64,000 nt of DNA from Xanthomonas cucurbitae. Its GTDB lineage: Bacteria; Pseudomonadota; Gammaproteobacteria; Xanthomonadales; Xanthomonadaceae. Below the pieces are notes generated by a model. It saw only the letters and a list, made by a program, of their open reading frames with translations. It ran no database searches and was not told the DNA's origin. A program made the translations under genes and the position numbers. How positions within the stretch are numbered: the first letter of the stretch is position 1; every line of letters starts with the position of its first letter. Below are positions 1-9,305 of the stretch, piece by piece. Where the stretch lies: contig NZ_MDED01000011.1 in assembly GCF_002939885.1 (NCBI RefSeq), positions 54,853-118,852 of the forward strand. Reading direction: 5' to 3'.

Positions 1-308
1 ACCGGTGGCTCGGCCTGGTTGCCGGCCAGCACGATCAGGTCGTCGGTGAACTGGGTGCGGGAATAAGGCGTGTCTGCCGGATTGGCGCTCGACTCACCAT
101 GCCCGCGTGCGTCGTAGCAAAGCGCCCGGTAACCGGCCGCCGCCAGGGCGGTGGCCGTCGCTTCCCAGGCATGTCGCGTCTGTCCGAAGCCATGCGCGAG
201 CACCACCGTCGGCGCCTGCGCCGCACCGCGCACCGATACCGCAAGCAGCGCATCGCCAGCGGGGACGCTGGAGACGGCTGCGGCTTGAGCATGAAATGAG
301 CTAACCAT
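1..308 (-). CDS. Alpha/beta hydrolase, N-terminal part (runs off the left edge)
   Basis: This is an incomplete gene: translation from the ATG whose complement is at 306-308 stays open to base 1. The visible ~102 residues contain VVLAHGFGQTRHAWE, the HGF oxyanion-hole strand and loop of the alpha/beta hydrolase fold, followed by GYRALCYDARGHGES, the usual strand-4 motif of epoxide-hydrolase and haloperoxidase-like members. The nucleophile elbow and catalytic His would lie beyond the edge, so activity cannot be judged. It diverges from the TetR gene at 445, and the shared gap carries two matching inverted repeats, so the hydrolase is probably the regulated target. One inverted repeat covers the proposed start codon, so the message would be leaderless or start slightly further in. 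The substrate is unknown. Confidence 0.82.
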   Translation of the reverse strand, partial: MVSSFHAQAAAVSSVPAGDALLAVSVRGAAQAPTVVLAHGFGQTRHAWEATATALAAAGYRALCYDARGHGESSANPADTPYSRTQFTDDLIVLAGNQAEPP

Positions 309-322
309 ACTTAATGGTATGG
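305..322. promoter_or_regulatory. Operator-like inverted repeat 1 (hydrolase/TetR divergent region)
   Basis: CCATAC-N6-GTATGG is a perfect 6-bp inverted repeat with a 6-bp spacer. The same half-sites and spacing recur at 341-358. It overlaps the proposed start codon of the leftward hydrolase, a position where a bound repressor would block transcription. It is probably the binding site of the adjacent TetR protein; this is inferred from symmetry and position. Confidence 0.6.
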
Positions 323-340
323 ACGCGGCTTGGTGGCTGT

Positions 341-358
341 CAATACTGCCTGGTATGG
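341..358. promoter_or_regulatory. Operator-like inverted repeat 2 (hydrolase/TetR divergent region)
   Basis: CAATAC-N6-GTATGG repeats the core ATAC-N6-GTAT of the site at 305-322, with centres 36 bp apart. Two copies of a rare palindrome in a 136-bp divergent gap next to a TetR gene argue for a pair of cognate operators. Confidence 0.58.
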
Positions 359-447
359 ATGGTTAAACCGTTGAATGGTGTCGGGTGGGTGCCAGATATG
401 TGACGCATACTGCAACTGACTCAAGCGTATGGTTAAATCGTCGGATG
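359..447 (+). repeat. Direct repeat flanking the tetR leader
   Basis: ATGGTTAAACCGTTGAATG at 359-377 and ATGGTTAAATCGTCGGATG at 429-447 match at 15 of 19 positions. They lie 70 bp apart, about seven helical turns. The second copy ends on the tetR start codon. The pair could be an autoregulatory site or a small duplication. Function is inferred from position only. Confidence 0.4.
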
Positions 448-1050
448 AACGACACCATCGACTCCAGCTCCACCACGCCCCGCAGTTCCGGCCGCGGCAA
501 TCGCCTCAGTGCTGACGATTGGGCACAGGCGGCCCTGGATCTGATCGCAGAGCAGGGCGTGGGTGCGGTGGCCGTGGAGCCACTTGCGCGTCGCCTGGGA
601 GTCACCAAGGGCAGCTTCTATTGGCACTTCCCCTCGCGCGACGCGTTGCTGCAGGCGGCGCTAGAGCGCTGGGAAATCTTCGAGCAGAAAGAAGTGTTCG
701 GCAGCCTGGAAGACGTGCCCGATCCCAGTGCCCGCCTGCGCGCGCTGTTCCAGCTGGTGGCGCACGAGGTGACCCCGCACGTCATCTACAGCGAACTGCT
801 CAAGGCGCTCGACCACCCGGCCGTGCGCCCGGTCATCGACCGTGTTTCGCAGCGTCGTCTGGACTATCTGATCGCCTCGTTTCGACAGGCCGGCTTGTCG
901 CGCACCGACGCCCAGCACCGCGCGCGTCTAGCGTATGCGGCCTATGTCGGTTTCCTGCAGCTATCGCTGCAACTGCAGCAACCCCGGCAGGCGCGCGAGG
1001 AGTTTGAGGCCTACGTGGAACACGTGATCCAGACGCTGATTCCAGCGTGA
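445..1050 (+). CDS. TetR/AcrR-family transcriptional regulator
   Basis: This 201-residue protein has a standard TetR layout. Residues ~20-65 form the helix-turn-helix (LSADDWAQAALDLIAEQG, then RRLGVTKGSFYWHFPSRDALL, the typical recognition-helix signature), followed by an all-helical ligand and dimerisation region ending YVEHVIQTLIPA. The ATG at 445 puts the DNA-binding domain close to the N-terminus as in the family; an upstream in-frame ATG at 385 would add a tail rich in unrelated residues. It is divergent from the partial alpha/beta hydrolase, and two identical-architecture palindromes lie between them, so local repression of the hydrolase and of itself is the simple reading. The ligand is unknown. 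Confidence 0.88.
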   Translation: MNDTIDSSSTTPRSSGRGNRLSADDWAQAALDLIAEQGVGAVAVEPLARRLGVTKGSFYWHFPSRDALLQAALERWEIFEQKEVFGSLEDVPDPSARLRALFQLVAHEVTPHVIYSELLKALDHPAVRPVIDRVSQRRLDYLIASFRQAGLSRTDAQHRARLAYAAYVGFLQLSLQLQQPRQAREEFEAYVEHVIQTLIPA

Positions 1051-1388
1051 TCCAGGCCGCCGGGCGATGTGCGCAGATCGCCATCGGCCACTGTTGCCGG
1101 CCTGACGGGCGATATCAGGCCCCGCCTCCTGAGGAAGGAGTGCCGGCGCTTGTCGGGCAGACCAACACAGCATTAACGGCCAACAGTGCCGCGACTTTAG
1201 TGACCGAAAAACGAAGGTCGATGCTGAATCCCGGCTGAAATTCACGAGATAACAATTTTTTGTTAACGCATCTTTAATTTCTCCATCATGATGGCTACTA
1301 TCGGCTGAACCTTCGTATTGGGCTCGCCCTTCGATCCCGCGAACGGTTGTTCTTCACGCCATTACCAAGATCTTGGAGAGAGAGCTCA
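1051..1388 (+). promoter_or_regulatory. Leader region of the first TonB receptor with palindrome TAACAA-N4-TTGTTA
   Basis: No gene is seen in these 338 bases. The last ~150 bases are AT-richer than the surroundings. A 6-4-6 palindrome, TAACAATTTTTTGTTA, lies at 1250-1265, followed by AT-rich sequence that could hold the promoter. The ribosome-binding site GGAGAGAGAG sits just before the ATG pair at 1389/1392. The palindrome could be an operator for a local or global regulator, but no match to a known consensus can be claimed. Confidence 0.4.
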
Positions 1389-4349
1389 ATGATGTACAAA
1401 ACCAGCAAGCTGCGCGACGCGATTTCGTTCGCCATCGCGGTCGGCGCCGCCGCCTCGGCACTGCCTTCGACGGCGGTTGCCCAGGACGCGGGCGCGACCA
1501 ACCTCGATCGCATCGAAGTCACCGGTTCGCGCATCCGCCAGGTGGACACCGAAACGGCCCAGCCGATCCTGACGGTCAGCCGCGCCGACATCGAGAAGCA
1601 GGGTTTCTCGTCGGTCGCCGACATCCTGCAGAACATCAGCGCCGTCGGCACGCCGCCGATCAGCCGCGCCTCGCCGCTGTCCTCCGGCGAAGCGGTTGGC
1701 GGGACCTATATCAGCCTGCGTGACCTTGGGGCCGCGCGTACCCTGGTCCTGGTTAACGGCAAGCGCCTGGGCATCACCACCGATGGCCTGCAGGACATCT
1801 CCACCGTCCCGGTGTCGTCGATCGATCGTATCGAAGTGCTGAAGGACGGTGCTTCCTCGATCTACGGTTCCGACGCGATCGCCGGCGTCATCAACATCAT
1901 CACCCGTACCAACTTCGACGGCGCGACCGGCAATGTGTATTACGGTCAGTACTCGCAGGGCGACGGCGAGACCACCAACGCCGACTTCGTGATGGGTGTG
2001 ACCGGTGAGCGTGGAACGCTGACTGTTGGCGTCGAGTACGCCAAGGAAAACAAGGTTGCGGCATCGGATCGTCCGTATTCGGAATTCCCGCGTTCGGCCA
2101 ATCACCCGGATTTCGCCTGGACCGCCGTGGGTGAGTTCGGTGGATTCGTGAGCCGCCCGGGCGACGCGCTTCCCAATGTGCGTTACCCGGCCGCCTCGGC
2201 AACCAATCCGAATCGTGAAGTCCGCGTGCTGGTGCGCGATGGTGGAAACCCGAACAACCCGGCCGACTACCGCGCCCAGAACACCGACCAGACCGTTACC
2301 CAGGACAAGACCAACACCAACCGCTGGACCGACCTGCGTACGCCGCAGGAGCGTCGCTCGCTGTTCGTGGATGGCTCGTACGATGTGACCGAAAACGTGC
2401 GTTTCCGCACCAACGTGCTGTACAGCAACCGCGATTCGGAACGCCAGATCGCAGGTTATCCGTACCAGGCGCTGGCGTTTGGTTCGCCGATTTCGGTCGA
2501 TAGCGCGTTCAACCCGCTCGAACGTGAAATCCCCAACTGGTGGCGTCGCACGACCGAAGTGCCGCGCACCACGCGTGCGGACCTGACCACCTATCGCTTC
2601 TCGGGTACCTTCGACGGTTCGTTCAACGTTGGCGAGCGTATCTTCGACTGGGATGTGGGCTATCTCTACAACAACAACAAGCTGGTGCAGAGCGGCTACG
2701 GCGATCTCAACCTCACCTCCTTGCGTGCAGCCGTGGGTCCGTCGTTCATCAACGGATCGGGCGTTGCCCAGTGTGGTTCCGCCGCCGCCCCGGTGCCGCT
2801 GGCGCAGTGCGTGCCATTCAACCCGTTCATCGCCGCTGGTCTCACCGGTCCGGGCGCCTTCACCGGCAACCAGGCGCTGCAGGATTTCCTGATCCCGACC
2901 ACGCACGCAACCGCCAACACCAAGACCAAGGTGGTCACCGCCAACCTGGCGGGCAGCCTGTTCTCCCTGCCTGCCGGCGATCTCGGATTCGCCGTGGGTG
3001 CCGAGCAGCGTAAGGAAGAGGGCGAATTCAGCCCCGATGCGCTGGCACAGTCGGGCAATACCTCTGGCCTGGCCAACTTCCCCACCGGCGGCAGCTACAA
3101 GGTGGAAGAAGTCTATGCCGAGTTCAACGTACCGCTGCTGGCCGACCTGCCGTTCGCTCGCGAATTGAGCCTGAGCCTGGCGTCGCGCTACTCCGACTAC
3201 AACACCTTCGGCGACACTGTGAACAGCAAATTCGGCTTCAAGTGGAAGCCGATCGATTCGCTGCTGGTCCGTGGTACCTGGGCCGAGGGCTTCCGCGCAC
3301 CGACCATCTCCGATCTCTTCAGCGGTGGTTCGCAGACGTTCGATTCGTACACCGATCCCTGCGACGTCCAGTTCGGTGCTTCTCGTACCAGCGCGGCAGT
3401 TCGCGCGCGTTGCGCGGCCGCACTGCCGGTCAGCGCGGCCACGTTCCGGCAGCAGGCGCAGGGCTTCGTGCCGACCACGGCCGCCTCGTCGCAGACGCCG
3501 GTGCCGTTCGTGTCGGGCTCCAACTCCCAGCTGGTTCCGGAAACCTCCACCTCCAAGACCTTGGGCTTCGTGTGGAGCCCGGGCTTCGTGAGCGGTCTGA
3601 ACGTCTCGCTCGACTGGTGGCAGATCCGCGTCGAAAACACCATCATCGGCGACACTGCGAACCTGATCCTCAACGACTGCTACCTCAACGGCATCGCCGA
3701 GCGCTGCAATGCGTTCACGCGTGACCCCGTCAGCGGCATCGTCAATACCTTGAACCGGACCTCGATCAACGCCGGTTATCGTGAGGTGGAGGGCTACGAT
3801 CTGGACCTGGGCTACCGCTTGGCGACCGACACGATCGGCACCTTCGGCGTCAAGTGGACCACCACCTACACCAGCCGCGACGAGTTGGTGACCACTCGCA
3901 ACCGCGTCACCGACCCGAACCCGTTCACAGGCGTGGGCTGGGCAGGGACCACCACCGGTACGCACTTCCGCATTCGTTCCAATGTTGCCTTGAATTGGGA
4001 TAAGGGCGATTTCGGTGCCAGCTGGACGGTGCGTTATTTCTCCGGTCTGAAGGAAAGCTGCCTCAGCGCGTCGCTGTTCCCGGACGAGTGCAGCGATCCG
4101 AACTACCGCGCCCCGAACAACCAGGGCGTTTCGGTCGGCAACCCGACCAACGAGCGTGGCGCGACCATCTTCAACGACGTCCAGGTGCGTTGGAATGCGC
4201 CGTGGAATGCGACCATCGCCGCTGGTGCCAACAACGTGTTCGACCGCGTCGGTCCGACCCTGTACAGCCAGCCGAGCGCCAACGTCTCCTACTTCGGTGG
4301 GTTCGACATTGGTCGTTTCCTGTACATGCGCTACACCCAGCGTTTCTGA
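1389..4349 (+). CDS. TonB-dependent outer-membrane receptor
   Basis: This 986-residue protein is of the large xanthomonad TonB-dependent receptor type. The signal peptide (MMYKTSKLRDAISFAIAVG to about STAVAQ) is followed by a TonB-box-like stretch and TNLDRIEVTGSRIRQ, the entry to the plug. In the plug, DRIEVLKDGASSIYGSDAIAGVINIIT is the conserved plug signature. A long 22-strand-type barrel follows and ends in an aromatic residue (RYTQRF), as BAM substrates do. It should import a siderophore, sugar or peptide substrate across the outer membrane using TonB-ExbBD energy; the substrate cannot be told. Its ribosome-binding site and signal peptide closely resemble those of the second receptor at 12301-15228, so the two belong to one subfamily. 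A terminator follows. Confidence 0.93.
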   Translation: MMYKTSKLRDAISFAIAVGAAASALPSTAVAQDAGATNLDRIEVTGSRIRQVDTETAQPILTVSRADIEKQGFSSVADILQNISAVGTPPISRASPLSSGEAVGGTYISLRDLGAARTLVLVNGKRLGITTDGLQDISTVPVSSIDRIEVLKDGASSIYGSDAIAGVINIITRTNFDGATGNVYYGQYSQGDGETTNADFVMGVTGERGTLTVGVEYAKENKVAASDRPYSEFPRSANHPDFAWTAVGEFGGFVSRPGDALPNVRYPAASATNPNREVRVLVRDGGNPNNPADYRAQNTDQTVTQDKTNTNRWTDLRTPQERRSLFVDGSYDVTENVRFRTNVLYSNRDSERQIAGYPYQALAFGSPISVDSAFNPLEREIPNWWRRTTEVPRTTRADLTTYRFSGTFDGSFNVGERIFDWDVGYLYNNNKLVQSGYGDLNLTSLRAAVGPSFINGSGVAQCGSAAAPVPLAQCVPFNPFIAAGLTGPGAFTGNQALQDFLIPTTHATANTKTKVVTANLAGSLFSLPAGDLGFAVGAEQRKEEGEFSPDALAQSGNTSGLANFPTGGSYKVEEVYAEFNVPLLADLPFARELSLSLASRYSDYNTFGDTVNSKFGFKWKPIDSLLVRGTWAEGFRAPTISDLFSGGSQTFDSYTDPCDVQFGASRTSAAVRARCAAALPVSAATFRQQAQGFVPTTAASSQTPVPFVSGSNSQLVPETSTSKTLGFVWSPGFVSGLNVSLDWWQIRVENTIIGDTANLILNDCYLNGIAERCNAFTRDPVSGIVNTLNRTSINAGYREVEGYDLDLGYRLATDTIGTFGVKWTTTYTSRDELVTTRNRVTDPNPFTGVGWAGTTTGTHFRIRSNVALNWDKGDFGASWTVRYFSGLKESCLSASLFPDECSDPNYRAPNNQGVSVGNPTNERGATIFNDVQVRWNAPWNATIAAGANNVFDRVGPTLYSQPSANVSYFGGFDIGRFLYMRYTQRF

Positions 4350-4377
4350 TAGCGCGCAGTTTAGCGTTTGAGTGCAG

Positions 4378-4409
4378 CTACGCCCCCGCATGGGGGCGTA
4401 GTTGTTTGT
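4378..4409 (+). terminator. Rho-independent terminator after the TonB receptor
   Basis: CTACGCCCCC (4378-4387) pairs perfectly with GGGGGCGTAG (4392-4401) across a GCAT loop, and the T-rich run TTGTTTGT follows. It lies 29 bases after the receptor stop codon. Confidence 0.85.
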
Positions 4410-4733
4410 GCGGTGGGTAATGCCGCGAGCCCCGCGCGCCGTCCCCCGGGTGTACGGCATCGACAGGCCCTGCGATGCCGATAGAGCAGGGCCCCAACGG
4501 TCAATCGCGGACGGGTCAGCCAGGCGCAAATCCACCGTGACATGGCATGACAAAAATCAGCAACATTTGTGGGTTAAAAGGGGTTCTCTATATGGCGAGC
4601 AGCCAAGTAATCTTGGTTGGCGCCAAAGGAGTTGCCAAGCTTAAATCCGCAGCAGTATCGGAATCTTGATCTTTATCTGCAGTGATTTAAGTGGTTTCAA
4701 AATTTTGACTTTTTATATCATAGGGATGGTGAT
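4410..4733 (+). other. Intergenic region upstream of the RHS gene
   Basis: No gene is seen. Composition changes from GC-rich to AT-rich at about 4550, which marks the left edge of the lower-GC RHS island. The last 60 bases (GTGGTTTCAAAATTTTGACT and TTTTTATATCATAG) could hold the RHS promoter. GGTGAT immediately precedes the ATG as a weak ribosome-binding site. Confidence 0.45.
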
Positions 4734-7700
4734 ATGGATGCTGTATCTCGCACATTAGCTCGTTACTTTACTCTTTGCGCGTCAGTCGGCTTGCTGTTCA
4801 TGGCGGCATTGGAGGCTAATGCGGCATCTTATTACGGGCCTCCGTACACTCTTAATACCATTTACGGAAATCCCACCTTCGAATCCGCAGGCGCTGGTGT
4901 AGATTGGATTATTGGTCAGATGACCAAGGGCTGCATATCAAAGCCGCAGGGCTGTTCGTCTTGGCCAGTCGTTAAATATAATTCCGCAACGACTGGCGCA
5001 TTTGTCATGTGGCCGAATGACCCAACTGGATTGGGTTACTTTGTCGAGGCAACAAAATACACGGTAGGCTCGCCAAGGAAGAATCTTGGCGGCTGCAGTA
5101 TGTCTTGTAGTGGCGGTATTGGCGGCAGCAAGGATGGCACCGGTCCCCGTGGCAGCCGAGATAGTGCGGCTGCAGCGAATAAATCCGGCTCGGTGTTTGA
5201 GGGTGATCCCATCAATGTAGCGACAGGAAACTTTTATCGTCAAGATACGGACTACGATAATTCTGCTGGTCTTGTGTTTCGGCGATTTTACAATAGCGCG
5301 TCGTCGGTGACTTCCACCTCAATGGGTAAGCAATGGCGCCATTTTTTTGATCGAAGTCTGGAAATTCAACGCTCTACAAGTGCGATGACTGACACCCAAG
5401 CGATCAACGCGTACCGTCCAGATGGAAGTTCGGTGACGTTCCTGCTGACTAATAGTGTATGGAAAGCTAGCTCTGATTACGCAGAGACGCTTGTCGAGCG
5501 TCCGGACGGGGCGGGCTTCGCACTCGCGATCTCAGCAACTCAGCAGACAGAAATTTATAATGCAAAGGGTGTTTTGCAGGAGGTCTACGATAGATCGGGC
5601 CAGAGAATCTATCTGCTGACCTATAGCGTTCCCGATGCCGCAGGTGTGGGAGGGGGACTCCTCTTGAGCGCTGCCGATAGAAATGGCCGGAAAATCGACT
5701 TTGATTACGATGGTGCATCAAGGTTGGTTGGAGTGACACTCCCTGATAAGGGGAGGGTTGTCTATTCATACGGCACGAATGGCTACCTGGCATCGGTAAA
5801 ATATCCCGATGGAAACTCCATTGGCTATCTCTATAATGAGAGTGATTTTACTTGGGGTAATAACCTTCCTGGTGTGATGACTGGGGTGATTGATGAAAAA
5901 GGGGGGCGTTATGAGACGATCACATATCAGTCTGGGGGGCGGAGAGCGACGTCTGCATCCTTTGCAGGGGGAGTTGACACAACAAGGATCGATTACGACG
6001 CGTATTCCACTAATGGAATAGTGAATGCGTCCGTGGCTGGCCCGTTAGGGGTACGCAGTTATTTCAGTTTTGTGGATGCTGCGACCGGTGCTATCCGCTT
6101 TGCAAGCTCTGGTTTGCCTTGCGGCACACAGTGCAACCAGCCTTACAGGGCTATCACATACGATGCAAACGGTTACGTCGCATCCATGACTGACTTCCTG
6201 GGCAACAAGACGCAGACCAGCTTCGATGTCAACGGCTTGCTTCAACAACAGGTCGATGCAGTAGGCTCTACACAGCAGAGAACTACCAATACTGTCTGGA
6301 ATACTGCTATCCGCCAGCCTATTGAACGAACCGTTCTCGATGCAAATAATGTTGCCAAGGCGAAATCGAAATGGGCTTACAATAGTAGTGGACTGCAGAT
6401 AGCTAGATGCGAGATTAATACTGCCGTGGCGGCGGCTGATGCGTATGCATGCGGAAGTTCCACAGATGCGCCGGAAGGCGTCCGCCAGTGGCGCATAAGT
6501 TATTGCGAAAAAGTCGACGCAGTCAATTGTCCACAGGTTGGCTTGATTGTCTCGGTAGATGGCCCCCGGACAGACGTTAGCGATGTTAGGTCCTACCGTT
6601 ATTTCACCTCCAGCGACGAATCCGGGTGTGGTACGGCAGGGGGGCAATGTCATCGCGCTGGCGATATTTTCCAGACCACAGGTGCGGTAGGGCAAGTCAC
6701 TACATATGCCTCCTACGACGTCAATGGCAGGCCTGCACGAGTCGTTGATTCGAATGGGGTCGCGACTGACTTCAGCTACGCGCCGCGCGGATGGCTGACT
6801 TCGAAAATTACCAGGTTCGCTGCAAACGGCGCTGCGTCTGCCCAGGATCGCGCAACGACCATCAATTATGATGAGACCGGAAACGTAAAGCAGGTGATAG
6901 AGCCTGATGGCCTCACGGTGACGTATGGATATGATTCGGCACACCGTTTGACAGATATCACTGACGGTGCAGGCAATAACGTCCATTATGTCCTTGATGT
7001 GGCTGGGAATCGGTTGAAGGAAGATGTCAAGGATCCATCTGGAACTGTCAAGAAAACTCTAACGCGTGTTTACAACAAGCTTGGTCAATTGCAGACCCAA
7101 GCAGATGCGTCTGCCAACCCAACCGATTTTTCGTACGACCTAAACGGTGATCTCAACTTGGTGGCTGATGCATTGGGCCGCAAGACGCAATTGAATTCTG
7201 ATCCACTACGTCGTGTGGTACGGACTCTTCAAGACGTCGGCGGCCTGGCTGTGGAAACAACGCAGCAACTGGATGCGCTGGATCGCGTCACCGCCGTGAT
7301 CGATCCTAAGAGTCTGGTCACGCGTTACGACTACAACAGCCTTGGCGACCTCGGCAAGTTGACTAGCCCTGATACAGGCGTTACCACATATAGCTACGAT
7401 GCGGCAGGCAACCGCACACTTGAAGCGACTGCCCGTGGAGTCAAGATCAGTTCGAGTTATGACGCGGTGGGGCGGTTGACCAAGCTGAGTTATCCCACAA
7501 GCACTTTCAATGTTCTTTATAGCTACGACGCCGCGGCTGTCAGCTGCCAAGCGGGGGAGACGTTTGCGAATGGCCGTTTGGCATCCATCAAAGACAGCAG
7601 CGGGACGACTGAGTATTGCTACAACAGTTTCGGCGACGTAGTGCGTAAGCAGCAAACCACCAACGGAAAAGTCTTCACGTTGCGCTATGGCTACACCATA

Positions 7701-9305
7701 GGCGGCCGTCTGGCGAGTGTGATCTACCCGGATGGAGCAACGGTGGACTACGTTCGCAATGGGCTGGGCCAGGCCATCGAGGTGGGTTATACCCCTATCA
7801 CGGGCGCACGCCAGATCCTCTTGAAGAACGCCAGCTATCTTCCGTTGGGTCCGGTTTCTGGCTGGAATTATGGCAATGGGCGTGTACTGACGCGTACTTA
7901 CGATCAAGATTACCGTCCAAAGGCGGTTCAAGACACGAGCGCCGGGGGGCTGGATGTCGGCTTTGGCTTCGATCCGGTGGGCAATCTTTCCAAGCTGACC
8001 CCGGCAGGCGGCACCGTCACGGATGTCGTGCTGGGCTATGACTCGCTTGGCCGATTGACCGAATTCAAGGATGGCTTGACCGGTACTGTACTCGATGGCT
8101 ACACCTACGACAAAACGGGCAATCGACAGAGCAGCAAGTCAGCAGCCGGCACAGTTGCGTATGCATACGAGACCGGCAGCCACCGCCTGACCAGTGTAGG
8201 CGCGGTGCAGCGTGTCTACAACGCGGTCGGCGATACTACCTCGATTAATGGAGTTGAACGCGAATTTGTCTACGACGTCACTGGGCGGATGAGTCAGGTC
8301 AAGCGAAATGGTGTGGTGGCTCTAGAGTACCGTTACAACGGCCGTGGCGAGCAGGTTCGGCGCTTTCTCGGTAATGCGAATACCTACACGCTCTATGACG
8401 ATTTCGGCCGCTGGATGGGGGACTACGACAATGCGGGTAAGCCACTGCAACAAGTGATATGGCTAGATAATATGCCGGTAGGTGTTACCAGTGCAGGCGC
8501 CAAGTTGATGTATATCGAGCCTGACCATTTGGGTAGCCCGCGCGTAGTGATCGACCCAACCCGCGATGTGGCGGTGTGGACGTGGAGCTTGAAGGGCGAG
8601 GCGTTCGGCAATACCGCGCCGAATCAGGATCCTGATGGCGATGGTGCGGCGCTGGTATTGGATATGCGCTTCCCAGGGCAGCGATACGATGCGGTGAGTG
8701 GATTGAGTCAGAACCACTTCCGGGATTACGATCAGACTACTGGTCGGTATGGACAGAGCGATCCAACTGGTATAGCGTCTGATATGAGTACTTATTCGTA
8801 TGTCTCTGCAAGTCCTTACGAAATGTTTGATCTACTGGGGCTTGAGTCAATTGGCTCATTTAATAATGGAGGTTACAGGATATTTTGGGAGAACGGCGTT
8901 AACCTCAGAGGGCCAGATTTTGTAAAGGTTTCTTTTAGTTACGGTATTGGTACCCTTTCCTTTTCGCGAGGACGGAATGGGCGGGTCTATATGAGTAAAG
9001 GATTGGCGAAAATATATCCACATCCAATATCTGCGGGCGTTTCAGCTAGCATGGGCTGGGTTAATGAATGTGGAGAACGTCCGGGTGACGCCAAGTTGAA
9101 CAATCTTTTCACCGGTCCCGGGTTAGCTACCTTTGGGGCATATGGACCATTTGGTGGAGCATATGGCTATTCTCCTGGAGCGGGGTCTACTACGGAAATT
9201 GGTGCGGGGTTGGGCGTTTCGATAACGAAGGGGGCTGCTACGGCAGGAGGCGGAGGTGAGATGGGGGAGGTTATCAGTAATGATGGCTGGGGCTGGGCAT
9301 GGTGA
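4734..9305 (+). CDS. Secreted RHS/YD-repeat polymorphic toxin
   Basis: This 1523-residue protein starts with a Sec signal peptide (hydrophobic CASVGLLFMAALEANA, cleavage near residue 30). Residues ~150-190 (VFEGDPINVATGNFYRQ) match the DUF6531-type entry to the RHS shell. Many YD repeats follow (for example VTTYSYDAAGNRTLEA, RYDYNSLGDL, LDGYTYDKTGNR). The conserved core ends with LSQNHFRDYDQTTGRYGQ, SDPTGIASDM and SPYEMFDLLGL. After this point the last 153 residues (1371-1523) form a unique Gly-rich tip, the usual place of the toxic domain; I do not recognise its activity. The start of the next gene overlaps its stop (ATGGTGA), the usual toxin-immunity arrangement. Lower GC and different codon use from the neighbours suggest horizontal gain. 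No VgrG, PAAR or TcB/TcC partner is nearby; the signal peptide suggests Sec export. Confidence 0.9.
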   Translation: MDAVSRTLARYFTLCASVGLLFMAALEANAASYYGPPYTLNTIYGNPTFESAGAGVDWIIGQMTKGCISKPQGCSSWPVVKYNSATTGAFVMWPNDPTGLGYFVEATKYTVGSPRKNLGGCSMSCSGGIGGSKDGTGPRGSRDSAAAANKSGSVFEGDPINVATGNFYRQDTDYDNSAGLVFRRFYNSASSVTSTSMGKQWRHFFDRSLEIQRSTSAMTDTQAINAYRPDGSSVTFLLTNSVWKASSDYAETLVERPDGAGFALAISATQQTEIYNAKGVLQEVYDRSGQRIYLLTYSVPDAAGVGGGLLLSAADRNGRKIDFDYDGASRLVGVTLPDKGRVVYSYGTNGYLASVKYPDGNSIGYLYNESDFTWGNNLPGVMTGVIDEKGGRYETITYQSGGRRATSASFAGGVDTTRIDYDAYSTNGIVNASVAGPLGVRSYFSFVDAATGAIRFASSGLPCGTQCNQPYRAITYDANGYVASMTDFLGNKTQTSFDVNGLLQQQVDAVGSTQQRTTNTVWNTAIRQPIERTVLDANNVAKAKSKWAYNSSGLQIARCEINTAVAAADAYACGSSTDAPEGVRQWRISYCEKVDAVNCPQVGLIVSVDGPRTDVSDVRSYRYFTSSDESGCGTAGGQCHRAGDIFQTTGAVGQVTTYASYDVNGRPARVVDSNGVATDFSYAPRGWLTSKITRFAANGAASAQDRATTINYDETGNVKQVIEPDGLTVTYGYDSAHRLTDITDGAGNNVHYVLDVAGNRLKEDVKDPSGTVKKTLTRVYNKLGQLQTQADASANPTDFSYDLNGDLNLVADALGRKTQLNSDPLRRVVRTLQDVGGLAVETTQQLDALDRVTAVIDPKSLVTRYDYNSLGDLGKLTSPDTGVTTYSYDAAGNRTLEATARGVKISSSYDAVGRLTKLSYPTSTFNVLYSYDAAAVSCQAGETFANGRLASIKDSSGTTEYCYNSFGDVVRKQQTTNGKVFTLRYGYTIGGRLASVIYPDGATVDYVRNGLGQAIEVGYTPITGARQILLKNASYLPLGPVSGWNYGNGRVLTRTYDQDYRPKAVQDTSAGGLDVGFGFDPVGNLSKLTPAGGTVTDVVLGYDSLGRLTEFKDGLTGTVLDGYTYDKTGNRQSSKSAAGTVAYAYETGSHRLTSVGAVQRVYNAVGDTTSINGVEREFVYDVTGRMSQVKRNGVVALEYRYNGRGEQVRRFLGNANTYTLYDDFGRWMGDYDNAGKPLQQVIWLDNMPVGVTSAGAKLMYIEPDHLGSPRVVIDPTRDVAVWTWSLKGEAFGNTAPNQDPDGDGAALVLDMRFPGQRYDAVSGLSQNHFRDYDQTTGRYGQSDPTGIASDMSTYSYVSASPYEMFDLLGLESIGSFNNGGYRIFWENGVNLRGPDFVKVSFSYGIGTLSFSRGRNGRVYMSKGLAKIYPHPISAGVSASMGWVNECGERPGDAKLNNLFTGPGLATFGAYGPFGGAYGYSPGAGSTTEIGAGLGVSITKGAATAGGGGEMGEVISNDGWGWAW

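Noticed and set aside
35..292. 85-aa Arg-rich open frame at the left edge
   Set aside because: It is out of frame with the alpha/beta hydrolase, whose motifs are clear in the frame starting at 308.
1386..4553. 1055-aa open frame opposite the first TonB receptor
   Set aside because: It is antisense to a receptor with clear motifs and is a codon-bias shadow with no recognisable domains.
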